Assembly: GCA_035762545.1 (NCBI GenBank)
Contig: DASTOM010000024.1
Coordinates: 248,001 to 312,000 of the forward strand
Reading direction: 5' to 3'
DNA: 64,000 nucleotides
DNA from: JANQRA01 sp035762545
GTDB lineage: Bacteria > Actinomycetota > Acidimicrobiia > Spongiisociales > ZC4RG35
Below, piece after piece: positions 1-5,930 of the stretch (position 1 is its first letter; every line of letters starts with the position of its first letter). The position numbers and the translations under genes were made by a program. The notes under the pieces are model-generated. The model was given only the letters and a program-made list of their open reading frames with translations. It was not told where the DNA came from and did no database searches.

Positions 1-1
1 C

Positions 2-853
2 AGCGTCTACCTCAAGCTGGAGTGGCTCAATCCGTTCGGCTCTGTCAAGGATCGGACCGCCGTCTTCCTGCTCGATGGCCTCATCGAACGAGGCGCTCTG
101 GGAGGACGTGAGCTGGTCGAGGCATCGAGCGGCAACACGGCCATCGCCCTCGCGGCTTTGGCCTCTCTCCAAGGCACGAGACTGACCGCCACCATCCCCG
201 ACGGTGTTCCCCAGGAGAAGAAGACCATCCTCCGCATGTTGGGCGCCGAAGTCTGGGAGACTCCCGACGATCTCTGCCCGGTCGACAGCCCCAAGGACGG
301 AGCGATAGCTCTGGCCCGCGCCCTGGCCGCGTCCGAGGGTGGGACACGGTTCGCGGCAACCCGCCAGTACGAGAACGAAGACAACCTCAAAGCCCACTAC
401 GAGACGACCGGGCCCGAGATCTGGGCACAGACCGACGGAGCCGTGACCTGGTTCGTAGCGGCATTGGGAACCACGGGCACCGTCGTCGGCGCCGGTCGAT
501 ACCTGAAGGAACGCAACACGGCCATAAAGGTGGTTGGCGTGGAGCCTGAACCCGGTCACCGGCTTCCGGGCATGAAGAGCTTCGCCGAAGCAAGCGTCCC
601 AACGATCTACGACCCGGCAGTCGTCGACCACTCGGTGGTGGTCTCGGACGACGAGGCCTACGCCACCACCAAGGACATCTGGCGAAGAGAGGCCCTTACC
701 GTCGGCCCGTCCACCGGTGCGGTGATCGCGGCACTGGACCACCTCCCAATCGGCCCCGACGACCTCGTCGTGGCCATTTCGGCCGACTCCGGCCTCAAAT
801 ACACGAGCTACTTCGAGGAGATCCTCGGAGAGGAAGGAACCCCACAGCTATGA
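2..853 (+). CDS. Cysteine synthase-type PLP enzyme (5' end outside window)
   Basis: The open frame enters the window already coding, so the N-terminus is missing. Near residue 10 it shows NPFGSVKDR, the PLP-binding lysine motif of the O-acetylserine sulfhydrylase/cystathionine beta-synthase fold II family. SSGNTAIALA (phosphate/substrate loop) follows, then a GTTGTVVGAGRYL glycine loop that binds PLP phosphate. The family joins a sulfur nucleophile to an activated serine derivative in the cytosol. Its stop overlaps the next start by ATGA, and the next two genes are sulfur carriers (TusA-like and DsrE-like), so the sulfur may be delivered as persulfide rather than free sulfide; that part is inference. 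It could equally be a CysM/CysO-dependent type. The family is clear, the exact substrate is not. Confidence 0.88.
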   Translation, partial: SVYLKLEWLNPFGSVKDRTAVFLLDGLIERGALGGRELVEASSGNTAIALAALASLQGTRLTATIPDGVPQEKKTILRMLGAEVWETPDDLCPVDSPKDGAIALARALAASEGGTRFAATRQYENEDNLKAHYETTGPEIWAQTDGAVTWFVAALGTTGTVVGAGRYLKERNTAIKVVGVEPEPGHRLPGMKSFAEASVPTIYDPAVVDHSVVVSDDEAYATTKDIWRREALTVGPSTGAVIAALDHLPIGPDDLVVAISADSGLKYTSYFEEILGEEGTPQL

Positions 854-1113
854 GCCACGAAACCCCCACCGTCACCGACGTCGAGGTGTTCGACCTCGAC
901 TGCTCCGGGCTGTTGTGCCCCCTCCCGGTCTACAAGGCAGCCCTTGCCCTGACCAGCCTCGCGCCCGGAGACCGCCTCCGTTTGACGACCACCGACCCGG
1001 GCGCTGTCGAGGACATTCCGGCCATGACCCGCCAGCGCGGCGATCTCCTGATCTCACAGGAGGATGGAGACGGCCGACACACCTTCATCATCGAAAAGGG
1101 AACCACAACATGA
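850..1113 (+). CDS. TusA/SirA-like sulfur carrier protein
   Basis: An 87-residue protein with the TusA-family signature CSGLLCPLPVYKA near residues 18-30. The cysteine of the CPLP box is the expected persulfide-carrying residue. The length is typical for TusA (about 80 residues). TusA proteins relay sulfane sulfur between a desulfurase or rhodanese and acceptors such as DsrE-type proteins. The gene overlaps both neighbours by ATGA (850-853 and 1110-1113), so all three are very likely translated as one coupled unit. The family call is firm. Whether the target is tRNA thiolation, cysteine or cofactor synthesis, or sulfur oxidation cannot be read from this sequence. Confidence 0.88.
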   Translation: MSHETPTVTDVEVFDLDCSGLLCPLPVYKAALALTSLAPGDRLRLTTTDPGAVEDIPAMTRQRGDLLISQEDGDGRHTFIIEKGTTT

Positions 1114-1625
1114 CGACTCAACTGGCACCCGACCTCTCCCAGACCACCGAGGCACCGCCACGCAAGAAGCGAATCGCCCTCGTGGCATCCAAGGGGACGC
1201 TCGACCAGGCATATCCGCCCCTGATTCTCGCCTCCACGGCCGTGAGTCTCGGATGGGAAGCCGGGATCTACTTCACCTTCTACGGGCTCGACATCCTGCA
1301 CGTGGAACGCTTCGAGAAGCTCAAGGTGGCATCACTGGCCAATCCGGCCGGTCCGATCCAACTCCCGAACCTGCTGGGTGCTATCCCCGGCGCCACGGCG
1401 GCGGCGACCAAAGTGATGAGGAAATGGATGGACAACGCCCGTATGCCGACTGTTCCCGAGTTCATCGACATGAGCCAACAGCTTGGTGTCAGGTTCTTTG
1501 CCTGCGCCACGACCATGGGAGTCATGGGGGTTACCGAAGACGATCTGATACCGGGTGCCGACATCGCCGGCGCGGCGGCCTTCCTCGACTATGCCGCCGA
1601 CGCCGACGTGAGCCTCTTCGTCTAG
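1110..1625 (+). CDS. DsrE/DsrF/DrsH-like sulfur relay protein
   Basis: A 171-residue protein. After a short polar N-terminus it has the Rossmann-like strand KRIALVASKGTLDQ, a long membrane-peripheral-looking helix segment (AYPPLILASTAVSLGWE) and a conserved cysteine in FFACATTMGVMG. This is the layout of the DsrE2-like family found next to TusA in sulfur-trafficking operons. I chose the ATG at 1110 because it overlaps the TusA stop (ATGA). The same frame stays open upstream, but that stretch is inside the TusA gene. The likely role is accepting a persulfide from the TusA-like protein. Whether it works for the adjacent cysteine synthase or a distant sulfur-oxidising enzyme is unknown. Confidence 0.82.
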   Translation: MTTQLAPDLSQTTEAPPRKKRIALVASKGTLDQAYPPLILASTAVSLGWEAGIYFTFYGLDILHVERFEKLKVASLANPAGPIQLPNLLGAIPGATAAATKVMRKWMDNARMPTVPEFIDMSQQLGVRFFACATTMGVMGVTEDDLIPGADIAGAAAFLDYAADADVSLFV

Positions 1626-1636
1626 AGCATCGGGTC

Positions 1637-1642
1637 TAGTTT
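1637..1642 (+). promoter_or_regulatory. Candidate -10 box, leaderless start of the dehydrogenase
   Basis: TAGTTT fits TANNNT and sits 7 nt before the ATG at 1650, so the transcript would begin at or next to the start codon. No Shine-Dalgarno sequence is visible. A -35 match is not clear. Confidence 0.4.
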
Positions 1643-1649
1643 CAATCGG

Positions 1650-2576
1650 ATGCAGGATGCATCTGTCGGAATCATCGGCACTGGCTGGGTAGGCACGAGT
1701 GTTGCGATCTCCACGCTGCACGCCTCCGCCGCCCGACGTCTCCTTCTGCACGACCAACGCGAGTCCGTCGCCGAGGGTGAGGCCATGGACCTGAGCCACG
1801 GCTCCTCGTTCTACCCGCGCGCCGAAGTCGCCCACGCCTCGATCGAAGAGTTGCAGGGAACCGGGGTGCTCGTGGTGGCGGCCGGCCGGGGAGGCGCCGC
1901 GGACGAGACCAGGCTCCAACTTCTCCAGTCCAACGCCCGCATCATTGCTGAGTTGGGACATCGGTTCAGCGAGTACCAGGGCATCGTGGTGATCGTGACC
2001 AATCCCGTCGACGTCCTGACCCGAGTCTTTCACGAGGCATCCGGCCTACCGGCCGAACGGGTGATAGGGACCGGCACGACGCTCGACACGGCACGCCTGC
2101 GGGACACCTTGGGGCGGGAACTGGGAGTGGATCCGCGTTCGGTGCACGCCCAGGTGATCGGCGAGCACGGCGATTCCGAGGTGTGTGTCTGGTCGGGAGC
2201 CGCCGTTGGCGGACGACCCATCAGGTCATGGCCGGGATGGACCGCGGCCAGAGAAGACCGGATCGCGCTGGAGGTCCGCGAGGCCGCCTACCGGATCATC
2301 GAGCGAAAGGGGGCGACAAACCACGCCATCGGGTTGGTGACGGCGGACTTGATACGGGGGATGCTTCGCGACGAGAGACGGGTGTTGACCGTGTCTCGAG
2401 TCCAGAACGGGCCCTTCGGGATCGACGGAGTCGCCCTGTCGTTGCCAACGGTCGTGGGAATGACAGGGGCCGACGAGGTCGTCGAGCCGGAGTTGGACGA
2501 CGACGAGCTGGCGAGACTCCAGCGCTCCGCCGAGGTTCTCGCCAGCGCCTTCGCTTCGGTAGGGCCCAACGTCTAG
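1650..2576 (+). CDS. L-lactate/malate dehydrogenase family NAD-dependent 2-hydroxyacid dehydrogenase
   Basis: 308 residues, the usual LDH/MDH length. It has the NAD-binding GIIGTGWVGTSVA loop, TNPVDVLT, the LDTARLR segment (aspartate of the catalytic dyad and substrate-binding arginine) and the catalytic histidine in IGEHGDSE. The mobile-loop arginine is present in ADETR. The substrate-discriminating position 102 (Bacillus LDH numbering), normally Gln in LDH and Arg in MDH, falls on a glycine in AGRGGAADETR. A bulkier 2-oxoacid than pyruvate is therefore possible. It follows the sulfur trio after 24 nt but has its own candidate promoter. The fold and reaction class are secure; the substrate is not. 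Confidence 0.85.
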   Translation: MQDASVGIIGTGWVGTSVAISTLHASAARRLLLHDQRESVAEGEAMDLSHGSSFYPRAEVAHASIEELQGTGVLVVAAGRGGAADETRLQLLQSNARIIAELGHRFSEYQGIVVIVTNPVDVLTRVFHEASGLPAERVIGTGTTLDTARLRDTLGRELGVDPRSVHAQVIGEHGDSEVCVWSGAAVGGRPIRSWPGWTAAREDRIALEVREAAYRIIERKGATNHAIGLVTADLIRGMLRDERRVLTVSRVQNGPFGIDGVALSLPTVVGMTGADEVVEPELDDDELARLQRSAEVLASAFASVGPNV

Positions 2577-2589
2577 CTGCCCGCAGCCG

Positions 2590-4644
2590 TCAGGACTTCG
2601 CCAGGGCCTTCACCAGGTCATCGAACATCTCGAGGGTCAGGGATTGCGGGCCGTCGCTGAGAGCAGTGTCCGGGTCGGGGTGGACCTCGACCATCAGACC
2701 GTGGGCGCCGATTGCGGCACCGGCCATCGCCAGTGGCGCCACCAGCCCCCGATCACCTGCCGCATGCGACGGGTCGACGATCACCGGCAGGTGGCTGCGT
2801 CGCCGCAAGACCGGCACCGCCGTCACATCCAAGGTGTTCCGGGACGAGGTTTCGAAGGTTCGGATCCCCCGCTCACAGAGGATCACCCTCTGGTTCCCAC
2901 CGGCGAGGATGTATTCGGCAGCCTGGAGGAACTCGTCGATCGACGCACTCATCCCCCGCTTGAGCAGCACAGGCTTGTTCGCCCGACCCACCTCTGTGAG
3001 CAGGGCGAAGTTCTGCATGTTGCGAGCGCCGATCTGGAGGATGTCGGTCCTGTCGACCATCTTCTCGACGTGTTCCGGGGCCAGCACCTCGGTCACCACC
3101 GGCATCCCGTAGACACGCCCCGCTTCGGCCAGCATGTCGACTCCTTCCCAACCCAGTCCCTGGAAGGCGTAGGGCGAGGTGCGCGGTTTGAAGCACCCGC
3201 CGCGGAGGATCTTGGCGCCTGACTCTTTGACTCCCTTGGCAGTCTTCATCACCTGGTCGATCGACTCGACCGCACACGGCCCGGCGATCATCACGAGCTC
3301 AGAGCCGCCGATCAGCACCCCGTTGACGTCTACCACCGTCTCCGGCTGTCCGTCGCGCCGGCCGGCGAGCCGGTAGGGGCTGTCTGCCTTGACCGGAGCG
3401 TCCTTGGCGTTGGTCGGCTCGGAGACTGCGATGACTCTCTCGGGTTCCGGGGCTGGGCGGCGGTGAGGACGCAGATCGCGCGATGGGTAGGTGCCGAGGA
3501 TCCGGAGGTAGAGCGTGTGGCGACGGACGTGCTCCAGCACTCGCTGAACACGCTGGTCCCCGACGTTCCCCTCGAAGTCCATATAGAACAACTCCTGCCA
3601 GGCGTTGTTCACCGTTGGCCTCGACTCGAGCTTGACCAGCGGGATTGCTTCGGCCCTGAACGCATTCAAGACCTCGGCGAGAGCCCCGGCCTCGTTGCTG
3701 ACGGAGAGGACGAGCGATGTCTTCGACGGCACCTGAGGGTCGACCGTGACCGGCTCGGCAGATACGGCGACGAAACGGGTGTAGTTGGCCTCGCGGTTGT
3801 TGATCCCGTTCGCCAGCACACTCAGCCCATACATCTCGGCGGCCTGCTCCCCGGCGATCGCACCGATGGTCGGGCTGTTCATCTCGGCGATACGGCGAGC
3901 CGATAGAGCGGTGTCGGAGGCATAGATCACCTCGACTCCGTCGAGACCCGCCAGGAAGTCAGAGCACTGCGCCACCGCCTGAGGGTGACCGTGGACGGTC
4001 TTCAGGTCGGCGACACTCGCGCCCTCCACACCGACGAGACAGTGCCTGACGTGGAGCTTGGCCTCTCCGACAATCGACAGCCTGGTCTCCAGCAGCAAGT
4101 CGTACACCTCGGCGATGGCGCCAGACGTGGTGTTTTCGATTGGAAGGACGGCGAGGTTCGCACGACCATCCTCGACGGCCCTTATCGCATCCCCGAATCG
4201 GACACAGTTCACGAAGTCGCGGACCTTCATGTCGGGAGTGAGGGCCACCGCGGCCTGATGGCTGTTCGAGCCCTCCACACCCTGGATGGCGATGACGATC
4301 GAGTCCCGGCGGCCGTTGACGGTGCTCTGCACGTAGTCGAACTGGACCCGCAACGAGTCGGCCATGATCTGCTCCCACACCCGAGCGACGAGGTCCGGCT
4401 CGAGGTCGTAGCGGCCGGCGGCGGCAAGACGCTCGATCAGGAGCTTGGACTCTCGGTCGTCGTCACGAAATGGCCTCTCCGCCTTCCGTTTGGCGGCGGC
4501 TATCTCACGCGAGACGCGTCGTCTCTCGGCGAGCAGGCCGAGGATGCCGTCGTCGATGCGGTCCACCTCACCGCGGAGGTCTTCGAGTTGTGCTTGGTCG
4601 GATTCGGGTTCAGGTTCAGTCGAGGAATCGAGGATGCCGTGCAT
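2590..4644 (-). CDS. pheA: Chorismate mutase - prephenate dehydratase - ACT - DAHP synthase fusion
   Basis: A 684-residue fusion of the first and the phenylalanine-committing steps of aromatic amino acid synthesis. Approximate order: AroQ chorismate mutase (residues 15-95, VDRIDDGILGLLAERR), prephenate dehydratase (115-295, ending in the catalytic NYTRFVAV), ACT domain with the Phe-binding ESRP and GALAEVL motifs (305-385), a charged linker, then a type I-beta DAHP synthase (435-680: IAGPCAVES, LRGGCFKPRTSPY, QIGARNMQNF, VLLKRGMSAS, PVIVDPSHAAG). The frame stays open upstream to 4746, but I chose ATG 4644 because GGAG lies 6 nt before it and the upstream extension is low-complexity. Phenylalanine bound to the ACT domain could restrain both the entry and exit steps. 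A Phe/Tyr-rich leader ORF precedes it. Confidence 0.93.
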   Translation of the reverse strand: MHGILDSSTEPEPESDQAQLEDLRGEVDRIDDGILGLLAERRRVSREIAAAKRKAERPFRDDDRESKLLIERLAAAGRYDLEPDLVARVWEQIMADSLRVQFDYVQSTVNGRRDSIVIAIQGVEGSNSHQAAVALTPDMKVRDFVNCVRFGDAIRAVEDGRANLAVLPIENTTSGAIAEVYDLLLETRLSIVGEAKLHVRHCLVGVEGASVADLKTVHGHPQAVAQCSDFLAGLDGVEVIYASDTALSARRIAEMNSPTIGAIAGEQAAEMYGLSVLANGINNREANYTRFVAVSAEPVTVDPQVPSKTSLVLSVSNEAGALAEVLNAFRAEAIPLVKLESRPTVNNAWQELFYMDFEGNVGDQRVQRVLEHVRRHTLYLRILGTYPSRDLRPHRRPAPEPERVIAVSEPTNAKDAPVKADSPYRLAGRRDGQPETVVDVNGVLIGGSELVMIAGPCAVESIDQVMKTAKGVKESGAKILRGGCFKPRTSPYAFQGLGWEGVDMLAEAGRVYGMPVVTEVLAPEHVEKMVDRTDILQIGARNMQNFALLTEVGRANKPVLLKRGMSASIDEFLQAAEYILAGGNQRVILCERGIRTFETSSRNTLDVTAVPVLRRRSHLPVIVDPSHAAGDRGLVAPLAMAGAAIGAHGLMVEVHPDPDTALSDGPQSLTLEMFDDLVKALAKS

Positions 4645-4747
4645 CGGAATCTCCAATGGGACGAGTGCTTCTTCCGGGAAGCGGTCGGGCAGATACAAAA
4701 GAGGGGGGGTGGGTGATACGGCGCTAGGCGCCGAAATAGCCGGCAAA
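4645..4747 (-). promoter_or_regulatory. Candidate ribosome-mediated attenuator of the aromatic fusion gene
   Basis: On the minus strand the leader-ORF end forms a perfect 6-bp hairpin CGGCGC-CTA-GCGCCG (4720-4734) that includes the leader stop codon. A C-rich tract and TCTTTTG follow about 16 nt later. The Phe-codon stretch GCTTTCTTC (4748-4756) can pair, with one bulge, to GAAGAAGC (4667-4674), which gives a plausible alternative structure. This resembles amino-acid attenuators, but there is no U-run directly after the stem. Translational or Rho-dependent control is therefore as likely as intrinsic termination. The mechanism is inference; the sequences are observed. Confidence 0.5.
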
Positions 4748-4813
4748 GAAGAAAGCGCGGGTGGACGGCGACTCTGGCGAGGCGTCCCTTTCGATTGCGC
4801 GCATCCGGCTCAT
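4724..4813 (-). CDS. Phe/Tyr-rich leader peptide (29 aa) of the aromatic fusion gene
   Basis: A short ORF starting ATG at 4813 (second ATG at 4804) and ending TAG at 4724. Its C-terminus reads AFFFAGYFGA, so five of eight consecutive codons (TTC TTC TTT, then TAT TTC) are Phe or Tyr. It lies about 80 nt upstream of a gene for Phe-pathway synthesis. This is the hallmark of an attenuation leader such as the enterobacterial pheA leader. The ORF is in a different frame from the fusion protein and overlaps no other gene. It has no Shine-Dalgarno sequence, but a promoter just upstream would make a leaderless transcript starting at its ATG. Expression is unproven. Confidence 0.62.
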   Translation of the reverse strand: MSRMRAIERDASPESPSTRAFFFAGYFGA

Positions 4814-4821
4814 CGGTGCGG

Positions 4822-4850
4822 ATTGTGACGGGATTCGCGGACTTCGTCAA
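4822..4850 (-). promoter_or_regulatory. Promoter of the aromatic leader/fusion operon
   Basis: Minus strand: -35 TTGACG (4850-4845), a 17-bp spacer, -10 CACAAT (4827-4822), then 8 nt to the leader ATG at 4813. The geometry predicts transcription starting at the ATG. The -35 matches consensus at 5 of 6 positions and the -10 at 4 of 6. Confidence 0.55.
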
Positions 4851-4856
4851 GACACC

Positions 4857-4862
4857 TAATCT
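4857..4862 (+). promoter_or_regulatory. Candidate -10 box of tyrA (leaderless)
   Basis: TAATCT lies 9 nt before the tyrA ATG at 4872, with a weak TTCGCG 17 bp upstream. It overlaps and opposes the promoter of the aromatic fusion operon, so the two polymerases would compete for the same roughly 50 bp. Confidence 0.4.
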
Positions 4863-4871
4863 CGCTGCGTC

Positions 4872-5888
4872 ATGTCCGCACCCCGCGCCACCATCGTCGG
4901 CACCGGCTTGCTCGGAACCTCAGTGGGTCTGTCCTTGCGCGCCCGAGGGTGGAAGGTGTCCGGTTGGGACCCCAATCCCACGTCGCTCGACCGGGCTGTC
5001 GGACGGGGAGCCCTGGACAACAAGCTGATAGCACTCGATCTGGCGAACGCCGATCTCGTCGTGCTCGCTGCCCCTCCGGACGCCGTTGTCTCCACTCTCG
5101 CCTCGATCGACACCGACACTCTCGTCACCGACGTGGCCAGCGTGAAGAAGTCGGTGATCGCTGCCGCCAGGCACCTCTCCCATTTCATCGGAGGCCACCC
5201 CATGGCCGGTGGCGAGACCAGTGGGCCCGAGATGGCATCGTCTTCGATGTTTCATGGGGCGACCTGGGTCCTGACCACCGACGGCGCAGACCATGGGGAC
5301 CTGCAACGTATGCGGGAGATCGTCTCGTCGCTGGGAGCCAACCCGATCGAGATGACTGCCGCCGAACACGACATAGCGGTGGCGAGAGTGAGCCACCTAC
5401 CCCACGTCCTTGCCGCGGTACTGATGAATCTCGCCCAGGACGATCCGGCCACACTCGCCCTTGCCGGTGGCGGGTTCCGCGACCTCACCCGAATTGCGGC
5501 GGGTGAGAGCGGCTGGTGGTCCGAGGTGCTGGTGGCCAACTCCGACCAGGTGTCCGACTCGATCGACCGCCTCGACGCCGCCCTGGACCGTTGGAGGTCG
5601 GCCTCGAAGGACGAGCTGGTGGCTCTCCTGGAGTCGGCGCGCCAGGCCAGGCTCGGTCTCGGGGAGCACAACACCCAGGTGCGGGTCATCCTGGTGGACA
5701 AGCCCGGGGAGATCGCCCGGGTCGGACACGCTCTCGAGCAGAGCCGCGTAGACGTCAGAGACTTCCAGCTACGTCATGGTGAACACGGTGGCGGAGGAAT
5801 CCTCACGATCTCGGTGCGTGGCGAGGGCAGAGATGCCCTGACCATGGCACTCATCGACGAGGGCTTCGAGGTCAGGACCGACGCCTGA
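4872..5888 (+). CDS. tyrA: Prephenate dehydrogenase with C-terminal ACT domain
   Basis: 338 residues. The Rossmann dinucleotide loop IVGTGLLGTSVGLSL is at residues 8-22, with LVTDVASVK and the catalytic-region GGHPMAGGETSGPE, where the histidine is the one conserved in TyrA. The helical dimerisation part (VSHLPHVLAAVLMN) follows. The last 70 residues are an ACT-like domain beginning VRVILVDKPGEIARVGHALE. TyrA oxidatively decarboxylates prephenate to 4-hydroxyphenylpyruvate for tyrosine synthesis. The gene diverges from the chorismate mutase-prephenate dehydratase fusion that uses the same substrate, so the prephenate branch point is governed from one shared intergenic region. The ACT domain suggests tyrosine feedback. 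Confidence 0.92.
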   Translation: MSAPRATIVGTGLLGTSVGLSLRARGWKVSGWDPNPTSLDRAVGRGALDNKLIALDLANADLVVLAAPPDAVVSTLASIDTDTLVTDVASVKKSVIAAARHLSHFIGGHPMAGGETSGPEMASSSMFHGATWVLTTDGADHGDLQRMREIVSSLGANPIEMTAAEHDIAVARVSHLPHVLAAVLMNLAQDDPATLALAGGGFRDLTRIAAGESGWWSEVLVANSDQVSDSIDRLDAALDRWRSASKDELVALLESARQARLGLGEHNTQVRVILVDKPGEIARVGHALEQSRVDVRDFQLRHGEHGGGGILTISVRGEGRDALTMALIDEGFEVRTDA

Positions 5889-5922
5889 TGCAATCAGGTT
5901 GGAGTCCATGCAATGGACTCCA
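5884..5922. terminator. Tandem hairpins with identical GCA loops between convergent tyrA and typA
   Basis: Two adjacent perfect hairpins: CCTGAT-GCA-ATCAGG (5884-5898, spanning the tyrA stop) and TGGAGTCCAT-GCA-ATGGACTCCA (5900-5922). There is no T-run on either side, so these are terminator-like or mRNA-stabilising structures rather than classic intrinsic terminators. Confidence 0.5.
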
Positions 5923-5930
5923 CACGGGCC

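Noticed and set aside
4720..4734. Classic intrinsic terminator in the aromatic leader
   Set aside because: The stem is strong but no U-run follows directly, so I call it an attenuator candidate of unknown mechanism.
4645..4746. N-terminal extension of the aromatic fusion protein to 4746
   Set aside because: The extension is low-complexity, overlaps the leader stop hairpin and would bypass a GGAG-supported ATG at 4644.
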